A stretch of 64,000 nucleotides of DNA from assembly GCF_905475345.1 (NCBI RefSeq), contig NC_066587.1, forward strand, positions 3,304,070 to 3,368,069, given 5' to 3'. The notes beneath the pieces are model-generated. The model was given only the letters and a program-made list of their open reading frames with translations, had not been told where the DNA came from and did no database searches. This DNA comes from Vespula vulgaris. Its lineage: Eukaryota; Arthropoda; Insecta; Hymenoptera; Vespidae. Positions 25,683-38,183 of the stretch are shown in pieces (position 1 is the stretch's first letter; every line of letters begins with the position of its first letter). The translations under genes and the position numbers were made by a program.

Positions 25683-26535
25683 AAGATGGTTATACCGGAA
25701 AAAAAAATAATATTTAGGACGCGGATGTTTATTCTTTGCGTCGTTTAATTCACTGGGGTAATTAATCGTCAGAATTTGTTTGTATGTATACAGTTAAGTA
25801 AGTACGTATGTATGTAAATTTTATATGTACGCGAGGAACGATCTCGCGATTATTCTTTCTTGGCATTTGTGAAATTACGAGCGAGTTTCGTAGAGATGTA
25901 ATGCGTCATAAAAATAAATCAACTATCCTTCCTTCCTTTCTTTTTCATTATTTTTTTTTTCTTCGCGAAGCTCGTTTATAATTTACACCTCGATTGTAAT
26001 TTCAAAATGTGTCTCGATTGTACTTCCTATTTCCTTTGTTTCCTATTGGTTGTGAATTTTGAGAGAAATACTCCAAGAAAATCTATGAAAGTCAGATGTT
26101 TCTGTTCATTCGGATTGCGATCGAATGTAAAAGACGTCTTCTAGTGTTTCTCAGAGAAGAAGAATTTTTAACGATTTAAAGATGTCCGTAGAAATGGAAC
26201 TTCGTCGTGTATTTATAAAGGATACTACTTTTTTTTTTTTTTAATCGATCCCATCTAAAAAGAATCTTGTGTACTTGCGTATATATTTCTTCGTATTCAT
26301 TCGTGTAAAAGAGAGCGAGGGAGAGGGAGGGAGAGTGAAAGAGATAACGGAAAAAGGTATAGAACCAGGATAGAAAATATAGATCCGAGTACTCTTACTT
26401 TTTAATCTCAGGTCGATAGAATATCAGAACAAAGTACGTGCCGTTCCGGAGGCAAAATGCATTTCGGAACTTCCTTTTAAGCACAACCATCGAGATAGTC
26501 TCATGCATCGGAATGCAGAATCTGGAAAAGCGCAT

Positions 26536-26708
26536 GATTTGCTGTAACTTGATAGAAATAAAATTTTTCAACTCTCTTTAAAGTTCTGCATATAAAATTA
26601 TAATTTCTAAACGAGTATAAATGTGAAAAATATTTCTTAATCTATAGATAACGATAAATCTAACAAAATTTTATCCGATCTTTCAACTGTAGGTAATGAT
26701 AATCAAAC
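26536..26708. repeat. 173-bp tandem duplication, copy 1
   Basis: Copy 1 of a direct duplication. It begins with GATTTGCTGTAACTTGATAG and carries the words CAACTCTCTTT, TAAACGAGTATAAAT, GAAAAATATTT, AATCTATAG and CCGATCTTTCAACT. All recur in order in the next copy at an offset of 173-174 bases. The two copies have diverged by scattered substitutions and a few single-base or short gaps, so the event is not recent. Neither copy has an open frame. The unit matches no transposon end I know. Confidence 0.85.
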
Positions 26709-26881
26709 GATTTGTTGTAACTTGATAGAAATGAAAGTTTTCAACTCTCTTTGAAGTTCTATCGTACATTATAATAATTTTTAAACGAGTATAAATCTGA
26801 AAAATATTTTTTAATCTATAGGTAACGATATATCTGACAAAATTTTACCCGATCTTTCAACTCATATTGTGGTAATCATTG
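26709..26881. repeat. 173-bp tandem duplication, copy 2
   Basis: Copy 2 of the same unit. It opens with GATTTGTTGTAACTTGATAG and preserves the internal words of copy 1 to about 26862. The last 15-20 bases (GGTAATCAT against GGTAATGAT) match only loosely. It directly abuts copy 1, so the arrangement is head-to-tail. Confidence 0.85.
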
Positions 26882-26973
26882 CGACAATAGTAACAAAGAG
26901 TTGTTTGAGAAGGGCGAGAGGAAAACGAAGGAAAAGATTCGTAGTTGAAAAAGAAATATGGTATCCGATCTCT

Positions 26974-27300
26974 TCAGCTCTTGATAAAGTAAAGCTTTTT
27001 CTCTGGGAGATCTAGGGGGCCCAACCCCGTGACCTGGGTCAAACGGTCGGGTTTGCTTAAAATGCGAATGGGTAGAGATGTTTGTTGCCGTATTTTTCTC
27101 CATCTTTTTCTTTGACAATCTCGAGATACGAGTAGAAAAGACGAAGTGAGCGAAGAAATAGTGGACTGGTAAAGGTGGAACTTCAAAGCATTGCTCGCCT
27201 TTCTAGGATGTCGGTTGCTGGTCATTAAAATTGTGTCGTGGTCTGTTTCGCGACAACATTTCCACGTTCTTACCATCGTACAAATTCTTTCTTCTTTCAT
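26974..27300 (-). other. unassigned open frame, 108 codons, ATG start
   Basis: This minus-strand frame starts with ATG at 27300 and ends at TGA. The product is basic, of mixed composition and free of simple repeats, with a Lys/Arg cluster in the middle (CQRKRWRKIRQQ). The ATG lies in a purine-rich run, so the start context is uninformative. A second minus-strand frame (26876-27118) overlaps it. No family is recognised. The frame ends about 90 bases from the 173-bp duplication. Confidence 0.12.
27030..27041. promoter_or_regulatory. everted nuclear-receptor half-site pair TGACCTGGGTCA
   Basis: TGACCT followed directly by GGGTCA gives two nuclear-receptor-type half sites (AGGTCA/GGGTCA) in everted orientation with no spacer. 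It sits in a small GC-rich patch (27005-27055). CAAAC and GTTTG flank the next six bases as a second small inverted repeat. The site also lies inside a minus-strand open frame (26974-27300), so it may be incidental. Confidence 0.2.
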
Positions 27301-27856
27301 TCTTTCTTTCTTTTGTTCTTTTTCTGTCTTCTTTTTTATGAAAATAAAGATGAATCGCTACGTAAAAGAAACTCGTACAATTTATTATATTAAAACTAAG
27401 TATGCATATTTATTCATGTTTTATTATTTATTTCCGTTTGCATATTAAATATTGAACTGAAAGATTTAACGTTCAATGAACTTATTTTATGTACCTTTAT
27501 CAATGAAATTTTTATATATCATTTATTCTAGTTTCTGTTAAAGAAAACACCCTTGATCGTATTTTCTTATATTAATCAATAATTCCGTGTGCTCTACCGT
27601 CGAACGTTTATCTAAACTTCCTTTACCGAACGGAATTCGTTCTTCGGGTGTAACTTGAGAAACGATCTCCGTCCGTTAATGAGACAACTGTGAAATTCCA
27701 GTGAGTCTCGGGATTCTTCCGTATTCGCTCATCGGTACGGTTGGGTCATCTTTGGCTGTGCGATCTTCGTTCTAATTAATTCTCCCCTAGAGCCACAGAC
27801 TGCTAAAGTAGATCCGTCCGTATATTCTGAGAGTCGACGTTCAAAGGAGAAAGGAA

Positions 27857-27885
27857 GGAGAGAGAGAGGGAGAAAGGGAGAGAGA

Positions 27886-27917
<32 letters not shown>
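27857..27917. repeat. (GA)n microsatellite
   Basis: A GA array with GGG and AAAG interruptions. Confidence 0.85.
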
Positions 27918-28069
27918 AGGAAGAAACAGAAAATTCAACCTCCCATTTTCATCCATTGCGAAGAACGACATGAAATCGTAAAAATTATCCTTTGTTTCGC
28001 AAGAGAGACGATTGGTCGAGAGGTTCCTAGTTACACAGCATCTTCGATCTATCCGAGCGCGAGAATCTC

Positions 28070-28157
28070 AGGGCGTTAGCAGCCGAATCAAGTTGTTTGG
28101 GCATGATTACCTTTGGATCGCCGCCAAGCTGGATTAACCTGATGGGCTTTTGAAATG
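28070..28157. promoter_or_regulatory. possible conserved non-coding patch
   Basis: A GC-balanced, non-repetitive patch between two purine/pyrimidine tracts. It includes GGATTA (28131-28136), the TAATCC homeodomain site read on the other strand. Both forward and reverse frames are broken. Support is weak. Confidence 0.12.
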
Positions 28158-28187
28158 CTCATCTCCTCTCATCTCCTCTCATCTCCT
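28158..28187. repeat. three tandem CTCATCTCCT units
   Basis: An exact 10-bp unit repeated three times, then passing into a CT-rich tract (28190-28249). Confidence 0.9.
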
Positions 28188-28598
28188 CGTCTCTCTCTTT
28201 CTCTCTTTCTCTCCCTCTCCTCTCTCCCTCTCTCACTCTTTCTCTTTCTATCTGTATCTATCCTCTTAGCAGATAGGAACTCCTGCTTCTCGAGATACAC
28301 AAATACACTTTGAAGCTTGCCATTGGCCATAGGTTTAAACGATAAATTCGTCGTAAGATTTAAAAGCGACGTTATCAACCTATGATGCATTTCATCGCAC
28401 TATGAAAAATAAGTTTCGAGAGAAGAGCTTTCCTAATGTATGAAGTTGAAACTTGAAATAATTCTTGGAAATATATTCAGAACGAACTTATTAATTTATC
28501 GGTACTCCTTAGTCAAGTAGGTAAGAACTTCAATATTGTTCATTTTCATTTATCATTCGAACTGTTCAACTTGTATCGACAAAATTTTCTTCGTCGCA

Positions 28599-28955
28599 TT
28601 ATTCGATCATTTTTAATGTTCTATCTAAAGACAGTTCGATCAATTCCATCGATCGTCTTACAGGCTCTCCCATACCTTTGACTTTGAATGAGGCCGTTTG
28701 GTATTCGAAACGACGAGTTCGGCAGTTGGAAGCGTCTGGTTTTCCTCTTTGCCTATCTTGACGAAGCATAGAGAGTAAAGAGAAGGAGAGAGAGAAAGAG
28801 CGAGTTACTTCGTCTTTTGAGCTTGAAAGCAAACGACGAAAATCTCGTGGCACACAAGAGCAGCGTAAGCTCGTTGACCGGAAATAAATTATCGGATTAA
28901 GTGCTGTCGCGCGAACAGCCCTCTTTACCCACGTTTTACCTTTACTATAGACCAT
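28599..28955 (-). other. unassigned open frame, 118 codons, ATG start
   Basis: An uninterrupted minus-strand frame runs from an ATG at 28955 to a TAA. The start context is favourable, with G at -3 and G at +4. The product is basic and mostly not low-complexity, apart from a short Ser/Phe/Leu run from a small pyrimidine tract. Its C-terminal 30 residues (around GMGEPVRR and MELIELSLDRTLKMIE) read like an amphipathic helix. I recognise no domain or homologue. There is no signal peptide, no clear promoter, and no evidence of splicing. It could be a genuine small ORF, an exon, or a chance frame; I favour chance without comparative data. Confidence 0.15.
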
Positions 28956-29199
28956 TTCTTTCTATTATTTTCAGCTCAATGTTGAAAGCAAAGTGTCACG
29001 ATTCTTCCGATATATTCCTATTGTTGTATCATTTCTAACATTATCTTACCGAAAATAGTTGAAAGAGTTTGTCGATGAAAATCTATGATTCATATGTTGA
29101 AAAGAATAGAAGAATCGATTTCAAAGTACTGTACTCGTTAATGAAAGAAATAAATGGAACAGAAAGTACTCTATTTATGAAAAATAAACCTACTGGGAA

Positions 29200-29269
29200 A
29201 AGTAGGGAAGGAGAGAGAAAGAGATAGAGAGCGATAAAGAAATAAAGAGAGAGAGAGAGAGAGAGAGAC
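29200..29269. repeat. purine-rich tract with (GA)n core
   Basis: The GA core is at 29246-29269. Confidence 0.8.
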
Positions 29270-30987
29270 AAGAACATCTCTTGATTTTTTCGGTAAGGGA
29301 AGAAAAGGTAGGTTGGAAATTCTCGTTGAAACTCAATCTTCGGGTTTTCCAATACCGACGGACTCATCTATAAACTCGCTCGTTTCCTTCGCGAGAATTT
29401 TCTGCACATGTCCTCTCTGACAGCACCAGATTTCATCCTAGCTACCCTGCTTCCTCTTACGGATTATACGACGATCCTTTTCTCTCTTTTCTATCTATCA
29501 CCCATTCCCTCCTTGCGAAGACGAAAATAAGAGAGCGAACATTTATTTGATAATATTTCTATTATGCTGTTTATAAATCGAATTCGCTTCTGAAAATTGT
29601 AGGTACGAGGAATTTCTATTTAAGTGCGAAATTAAAAAGTTAGAAAATGGAAAATGAATCTATAGAAATAATAGACGATGTTAAAACATGATGTATAAGA
29701 CGAAAAATAATTTCGACCGTTTTTTATCGGTGTAATTATTTTTTTTATCAACGTAATTATAAATTCATACGGTGTGTTTTAATAAAAACAATACGTTTGA
29801 TATAATTATACTCTGTTTAATAATAGCCTCTGTAAGATGATATGCGTCGAATAGAGCTCAGTGGAAAGGCGTGAGGAGAAATGAGAGAAATATATATATG
29901 GAAATAGGAGAGGGGATGTTGAGTAGGTTATATGTAAGCTCGTACGAATTATTTCCTTCATAGTCTCTCATTTCATCTTGTATAGCACGGATATCTTTAT
30001 ACTAGAATTCTATTTACTATTTACGTCTCACAACGTCGTTCGCAACTTATGCCTATTTATTATTTAAACTCATTATTACTCACTATACGACACATACGTA
30101 GATATATTAGCGATAATTTATCATTTGTAAATAATTTTTGTTTATAAAAATATTATAAAAGGATATAAAAATATCCTTTCCATACTATCATAGATTATAA
30201 TAAAGTTCATTCCTTTTATCGGATAAAATATAGACAAACAATTTGGGAAAGTTTTAACTAGAATCCTGGAAAAATTGTCGATCTTCGTCCTTTTCGCCAT
30301 CCATTTTATTCGAGAATCCTTTTGAATTTCGAATCGACGGTACGTTTCTTGCCAAACGAAAAGTTTCAATAAGATTCGACGGGTGCTTTTCGGTTAAACT
30401 GGTGCGCCATAGCAAGCTTTCGCGAGTATGCCGCATCGAGTCAGTGCGCTCCTCTCACAAGAATAGAAACGGAGTCTGCATGCTAGTACGTGAACTCTCG
30501 AGGCATATCAGATTTTAGACTTCCTTTTCCATGTCGACGATCGCTTTCCCACGAAAGATTCTTCGGTGATTTAACTAGCTGCGAAATTCGAGCTCAGTGC
30601 TCTGAATCTTTTTATTTGCTTTCTTCGTTCTTAATATATTATTTCTTTCTTAATAATATTATTTCTTTTTTTTCTTCCATTTCTTCATAAAATTATACCT
30701 CGTCGATGGCGGTAATTCGAGAAAATTTTATTTTCTATCCTCGTACAAAGGATCCAATTATTATTTCTTGTTTAATCGATATTATTTATAAATAACACGA
30801 AGTTTCTTTATTTACTTATATATATATATATTGTATTTTTCTTTTTATAATCGTGATCACCATTAAATTGAAAGATTTTCTATCCTTATCGAGCCAAGGC
30901 AGCGAAATTCAAATACGAACTTACTTTTATCGTTCGAGCTAACATCGATCAATACTAGTCAAGTACTCGTCTGAGTTTTTCCTTCCT

Positions 30988-31200
30988 ATGAAATGCACTC
31001 GATCTCTTCTGTCTGATGTCTTGTTGATTTTCAAGGATTTGCAGAAGAGGGAGGCGAAGATTGAGAAGCCTGAACTTACCCTGCGTATCTACGCTTTCAA
31101 GAGCGAGGAACTTCGTTTAAGCGTACATATATACGCAGGCGATGCTTTAAATTTGACATTTTTCAGCGTATACGTTGGAGGAATTTATAAAAAAATTTTC
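30988..31200 (+). other. unassigned open frame running into a CT microsatellite
   Basis: From an ATG at 30988 the frame is open for about 70 codons of mixed composition (for example KREAKIEKPELTLRIYAFKS). It then enters the (CT)n tract at 31222 and becomes Ser-Leu repeats. In the middle section, purines dominate the first codon position, the pattern expected of coding DNA. On the opposite strand AGG|GTAAGT near 31077 makes a good splice donor, so the patch could instead be part of a minus-strand exon. No homologue is recognised. Confidence 0.12.
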
Positions 31201-31217
31201 CTCTCCATATGTCTCTT

Positions 31218-31221
<4 letters not shown>

Positions 31222-31265
<44 letters not shown>
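31222..31265. repeat. (CT)n microsatellite
   Basis: About 21 uninterrupted CT units. Confidence 0.95.
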
Positions 31266-31268
<3 letters not shown>

Positions 31269-31269
31269 T

Positions 31270-34200
31270 TTATATTCATGAAAGCTAGTTAGCTTTCATC
31301 GTGGACAACTTTGTAGCGTAATAGAGAGAGAAATATCACATTTTGTTTATCGACACTGTATTTACGAAGAGAAATATATAAGAATTTTTTTCTATTTTTA
31401 TTTTTCCCCTTTTACTCATATCTTCATGAATTCAATCGTAATTGCTTTCAATCATGTGAAATTCGAGAAATGTATATATGCAGAAACATAGAAATAAAAA
31501 AATATCAAAAATGTATAGTCGTTAATATGTTATCGGAATATACGATGACAATGTTCGATCGAATACTTTCGTGGTTATTCACTTCATTTAAATTTTGTAA
31601 AAAATTTCTAACGCTAGGATCGATAAAATCGAAAATGTATAAATATTGATTTCTATATAGTGAAGTATTTTTCGACAAATTTTATTTCGTTGGCAAGAAT
31701 ATTTTTGTCTTTTTTTTTCTGCTCCCCCATGAGATCCAAAATACGAGTGGGTGCATTTTCCGACGTTTGGTTTGTCAAGCGAAATTGGATTTTCCCTCTT
31801 CATGGATACTTTTTCTCTGGTATTTTAAATCATTTGTCAAAGTTCTGTTTTCAATAGTTAAAACCACGACTTTAGTGAAAGAGGAATTAAACATTTTGAA
31901 ATCGAAGAGACTGCGAGCCAGGAAAGTTATCGGTACGATGAAGACCTTTTTGGAATATCAAAGGAACTATTAGATTTTACTTACCAGACAGAAGCCAAAA
32001 TATAACTTTATCAATTTTATGACGAAATGAAATAGTTTCCCGTCTTCATCTCGAAATCTCACATTTTATGTACACATTTTCGTTAAAGTTTAGATTTCGT
32101 GTAAACAGAATAGAGCGAGTTAATTAATGAGAGAATTACGTAGTTTGTTTGCCTCCTCTCTTTTTCCTTTCTCTACTTTTCCCTTTTCCAGTTCGGTCGG
32201 TCAGCTTAAACTCATACGTCTATCAAGTTTTATCGTTTTTATTTTCATTCGAACTTCATCTTTTTTACTCATCGAACCTTGAATCATAATTTTCAGATAT
32301 TCTTTCGTACCACCAGCAATTTTTTTCTACTCCACTCTTGTATTTTTAGATTTTTTAATAATTCACTTTTTTATTTCTCTGAGAAACGCTTGTACAGAAT
32401 GTAATCTCGTTCGTCAAAGTTTGCGAATTAGCTCGGAACGCAGAATACGTGAGAGATTGCTTACACTCAAAGCTTCCGAGCAAGTTTTTGTATATCTTGT
32501 ATGTAGGTACGCGATATAACTCCTCACCCGTTAGTCGCTTCTTAACTTCATTAATACGTTCCTTTTGTTCGGCTGTTTAGTTTAACGAACATTTCGACGT
32601 TCTACAACTCCGTTTTAATGCCGTTAGATTAGACGTCTCCGTTTTCCATACAAATGCTCTCGTTAAACCGTTGCTTTTGTTAAAAGGATTTTTCGAACAA
32701 AAGGTGTGTTATTAATGAAGCACGGACGATTTAAACGGACGATTAATACAATAACGTAAAACGAAATCAAAGTTCGTAATTAATATAAATATATACGATA
32801 GCATAATTTTATGTTATCGTATTATTTGAAATTTTCTCAAGATCGCTTTTGCGATTTATAATTTTCATGGACTCAACGAACGTGAGTCATTTCGTATACA
32901 ATACGAGTTGTATTCCATGGTATTATAACATTCGTCTGAGGTTCATGGGTCCTTTATAACACTGTTGAGCCTCTGACAATCAACGTGTCACGCTCGTGAA
33001 ACGTTCCGTGAACGCTGAAGACGTCTAACATGAATGCTATACGCGTGACGCGGTATCCTCTCGTATTCGATTGCTTGTGTGTCGCTATATCGACTACGCA
33101 TATGTATGCACTGGTAAAGCACGTGTGCATATACAAACGTAGTCGCATAGAAACATGTACCTATTTATATGAATCGCGTGCGACGAGTAAATGCTTACGT
33201 AGGTACTACTATATAATTATGTACTCGTCATCGACTAAACGATTTTGACTTCCTTTGATCAGCTCGACTTATACAATATCTTTTTAATATTTCGCTAGTA
33301 CATATATTTCAATATAATTATATTAATGATTATAACTTCAATGATTATAATTGCTAAATATTTGAGATTCAATAATGATGAAATTATGCTATTCGATAAA
33401 GGTCGGAATATTTGATTAGCGTGCTCATAATATGATTCATTAATTACAATTATTTTCTTTTATATTAGTAAAAGATGAAGATATTTGAAAAAGATTTTAT
33501 TGAAATAACGATACAAGGGAATACTATTAACGAATACGAAATAGTGAAGAAATAACTAATGAATAGATTACAATCGCATAATTTATGGGCAATACTATTT
33601 TTCCATTCGTCGGTTTTAATCTGTTTTTCTTATGCAATCGATTTACTTAGATTTAGAGATCGGTTCGGGTTTAAGAGATTTCTCGAGTCGGGCAAAAGAA
33701 CGAGAAAGAGAGAGAGAAAGAGAAAGAAATATACGTCGTTCTTTGTACAATCCGCCTTCTACTTTTCTCTCCTTACTTCTTCTTATTCTTCTTACTTCTC
33801 CTACCTCGACTAGTCCCATCGTTTTATCTCTTGAGGCTTTCTCAGCGATTAAACGTGGCAAAAGAGATTGAATGTGGCAAAGAAAAAGTGGTGGAAAGAG
33901 GAAACGAAAGAAAAAAAAAGAAAGTAGGCGTAACCGTAGTTTCGTAAGATTTTTCGTTTACCTTCGACGTTCGTTTCATGTATCTCCAAAAATATAGTCG
34001 TAACTATATAACGATGCAAAAGCGTATCTATCAAAATAATGTACGGACTTCAGCACAGAATTGAAAATCAAATAAGACGGTTTGCCATTCAATCGTCTTC
34101 TTTTTTTTCTATATCATTCATTCGACAAAGAATTTTACAAGTATAAAATTTGTTTAGTCGGTAGTTCTTTTCCTTTTGAAATATTTTTCACGAGTTTTTA

Positions 34201-37200
34201 CGATACATTAATTCGAAATAAATCTACATGAAAAGCGATCATTAATCGAATTGACCTGTTACGACATTCCTGCGTTCCGGATCCGTTAGATTAGGATTTT
34301 CTATATCGTGTCGAGAACGAATTTGGTATAACAAGTTTCTATCGTTTATTTTCCAGAACACGCGGCCTGAAACTGAAAGCGTGACTTATGAACGCCAACC
34401 GAGATAAAGGATCTTGATACGAATTCGTTGGAGCTTGACTTTTACGTAAGTAGTTCAAGGATAGTATAAAATTTACGCATATACTAAATATTCATATTCG
34501 TGATATTGATCCCAGTTTTACGTTTCTGCATTCCGAATGATATAAAAAAGAAAATTCTATTTCAAACGATTTCCTAAAGCCTTCATTAATTAGTTTCGTA
34601 TACCTTTTAATTATACAAGTTGGTTTTACGATGTTAAGTAATTCATGCATTTGACGATTACAAATATGTTTCTATGAATCGGATGCAACGAGTGCTGTTC
34701 TCCTTATCTTGGATTTTTTATCGAGAAATATTTGATCAACGCTTTCCCTGTCTCAGAATGTCAACGAAGAATTCGATAAGCGATAAGTCAAGTAGATAGG
34801 AAGAGGGTCGCGATATCGGTGAATTTATATATTTGATTTCACGCGCTTATCTTTATTTTATTACGGACTACTATCGGCTACAATAGTTCAATAGTAGATA
34901 TTTTTATCGGCCATCAAAGATCTTTATTTCTTTCGGATAAGCATACTCATATTCTATTATCGTATACCGACATGTTGTTCTTCAAGCAAAGTAACGCAAC
35001 AAAAATACGTGGATAATCGTTTCAGTTCAAAAAATATTTTATCGACAGATCGACGATAGAGTTAATTAAAACTGTCAAATTGTATACAAGTATCGGAAAC
35101 GTTAACTAACTCAATATGAAGTTCAAAGATAATCGGCTATCGATCGTATTTTATATTCAAACGTGAGGAACTAGATACAAGAAGCTTACCTCTGCGAAAC
35201 CATTAAAATATTAGATCCTATCGATCGAAAAGATTTATTCCTTTTCAGTTGTTTCCATCGAAAAGCACCGTGCGTAGAAAAATATCGATATTAACGTAGA
35301 ATACTGGTGCTTTGGAAAAATAAAAAGAGCGATAGTACAGCGAGAGGGAAGGATAAGGGCATAGAAAAAGAAAAAGGGAGGGAGAGAGAGAGATAGAGAC
35401 AGAGAATTTTCTAGTTTTCTCTTTTCTTTCTTTCTGCCGTTTTACAGGATTCTTGGTGGAATGCGAATTGCGATTGTTACTCGAATCTCTCTCTCTCTTT
35501 CTCTCATAACGTCCGACCGAACGAAACGCAAAGCACACGCGGCGCACACGAAAAGGGGAATGGCGTTGCTTGTTGCATTTAAAGGAGGTCGATTGATTCC
35601 TTGTTCTTCGAAAAGCATGGGATCGCACATATAAAATGGAAACTAAAATTTTAATCGGTTCTCTGTGGTATTTATGTGTGTATTTACGTATCTATTTATA
35701 TTTTCTGCGCGTTTAATTGGCTGTTGTGTATAATAAATAAACTGATGTATCTCTGTAGCGAAATACAACAATTTTTTCTCTCTCATTTGTACAGAAAATA
35801 ATAATAGTTACGAATAAAATCGATATATATATATGCGCTATAGAATATACCTAGGTGTTGCCAAGTAAATAGCAAAATAGCTGAGCCATGGTTAAAAGCA
35901 ACAGACGACTACAAAGCATAGAAATACATTGTTATATTCTCTTAATTGCGTCTGTGATTATTATGCAACGAGTAACCCGGTTCAACGTGCCCTCAACACA
36001 TTTCAGAAAACAGGGGAATGGAGAAGAACGAAGACGTTTCAGCTTTGAAACGATCCATTCGAAATTGGAAAACCATGATTAAAATCAAACGTCATAACTT
36101 TAGTTTTGTCATTGTAGCAGGCGAATGAGATAATATAATTTTCTTTTTTATATTAATTTCAGTACCTAATAATTTATGATAGATAATCGTGAAAGAGCCT
36201 TTTAAGTTCTTTTCGTGGATAAATTTACGAGTTTTCTATAAAAATTAATGAACGAAAATGGAATAAATGGAATGAATAATGGATTCATGATCAAAGCAAG
36301 CTAAAGTGCGACAGAGTAATGCAGTACATCGTATCGAAATCGTGTTAGAAAATAGAGATCAAAAAGAAATTATCCAGAAGGAAATTAGTAGGTGCGAAGC
36401 AATAAACTCTTCGATCGTTCCGAATATAAACAATCCTCTGTTAACATCTTGATCTTTCGAAGTCGGAAAAGGAAGGGGTTTAATTTCAGCCGTGGATTGC
36501 ATCGTACAAAGGTCTAGTATCGGTTAATAGTATCTAAATACGAGTTTGGTAAATGGTTTCTGCGTCGACGTTATCGATCTCACTGCGCGAACTCGAAATT
36601 ATTCATTTCAGTTGAAATTATTAAAACGAGACGAGAAAGTTTAGTACGGGGATAAAAATAGATAACGATTAAAAAAATTGACGAATATTTCCCACGTTTG
36701 TAACACATGTTTGGTGTCACGGCAATATATCCTTATTAGGTGTAACGTAATGCAAGAGGGACCCTTGATAACGATTCGAGAGAGCAGCAGTCCAAATTCG
36801 TCATGGCCAGTAATTTTGCTGTCTGAAAAGAGGGATAGAGAAAGAGAGTTAGAGTGAGAATGAAAAGAGGGAGAGTAGAGGGATGAGGTAGATGAGCTAC
36901 GCGACGACTATGGCGGATACTGACATCTCTTCCCCCTTAACTCGACAGTGTTTTCGAGCGGGCCGACAATTTATTTTCATTTGAGTTCTACTTACATACT
37001 CGTGCGAGCGTATGTAACGAGTCAAACAGCGTGTCAAGTAGGATGCTAATACTGGAAAAGCTCGTCTATTTGTATTACGCACCGGTGCCGCTCAAATCTC
37101 GCTTCCGCTTACCGAAACGTTACCTGCGGTAGCTCTCGATGAAAGCTTAAGCTAATTTCTCCGGATGAGATGAATGCTACAACGTTCGTTGACTTGACTT

Positions 37201-37840
37201 CCTGCTATTACTGTCACTAACGTTATTTCAATTTCTCATTGCGAGTTGTACAATTTAAACCTTCATTTCGTTTCAAGTTCGTACTGTTTTATTGTTCTTT
37301 TTCAATGCAACATATCGGCTTTTCATTACCATTTTGATCATTCGACGATCATATCGCATCCGAGAACGTCATCTATTATCGTCGACCACATTAACCACCA
37401 GTACGTTCGTCGATATCCGAACCGGGCATACTGTTCCATCCGTGAATTTTCAATCGATCGCTCCATTGCTGCTGTCGTATCAAATTGTCGATTGTGTCGT
37501 TTCGGACGATTCGCAAAATATTGAAGCATACGTAGGTTGAACTATATCACATCTATACTCAATTCGAAATCAAAGCGAAGTGATAATACTCTTGCATTGT
37601 CAAATAATTGGAAAGGATGGAAGGAAGATAACGATCAAAGGAAAGGACACCGTAAGTTCTCTATAGTTTCGACGGTAGCACATTTGGAGCGAGATCCTCC
37701 CGTGGAATTTGATTAGCATATCAGTGCACAGGTGCACGAAGGCTTCAGTCGGAAGGTTCCTAGAGCGCGTGGCACCCATCCTACGGGTTTGGACGAGCTA
37801 ATTGGCAAGCCGAATTCGCACCTCGAAATACCTTCATGAT
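31270..37840. other. long unique stretch, no gene seen
   Basis: At 6.5 kb this is the longest part of the window with few long microsatellites; only purine-rich patches near 33700-33735, 35340-35405 and 36830-36890 occur. Minus-strand donor-like CTG|GTAAGT occurs near 31985 and a plus-strand acceptor-like TTTCAG near 36149, without matching exons. GACTCA/TGAGTC form a 6-bp hairpin near 32870-32890. All frames are short and unremarkable. Confidence 0.5.
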
Positions 37841-37850
37841 GTAGTTGCGT

Positions 37851-37944
37851 TCTCTCTCTCCCTCTCTCTCTCTTTCTCCTCCTCCGTCTCTCTCTCTCTC
37901 TCTCTTTCTCCTCCTCCGTCTCTCTCTCTCTCTCTCTCTCTCTC
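37851..37944. repeat. (CT)n array containing a 32-bp higher-order repeat
   Basis: TTTCTCCTCCTCCGTC plus a CT run occurs at 37873 and again at 37905. The tract therefore grew by 32-bp duplication as well as by CT slippage. Confidence 0.85.
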
Positions 37945-38060
37945 TTCATGTACCATGTTTCATGTAGGCTTCGCTGCTACTACACGCACCGTTGCACGAT
38001 CAGAATTCGACCATTTGGGCATTGATCTTCCGTTTCTATCCACCTCTCTGTTTAACTGAC

Positions 38061-38123
38061 TCTCTCTCTCTCTCTATCTCTCTCTCTAACTATCTATCTA
38101 TCTATCCATCTATCTATCGATCG

Positions 38124-38178
<55 letters not shown>

Positions 38179-38183
38179 CATCT
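38061..38183. repeat. compound (CT)n and (TATC)n array
   Basis: A CT block, then about 20 TATC/TATS-type tetranucleotides with GATC and CATC variants. Confidence 0.95.

Noticed and set aside
25968..25995. GAAGCTCGTTT, resembling the miR-993 3p start
   Set aside because: The match stops after about 11 bases and the upstream arm is absent.
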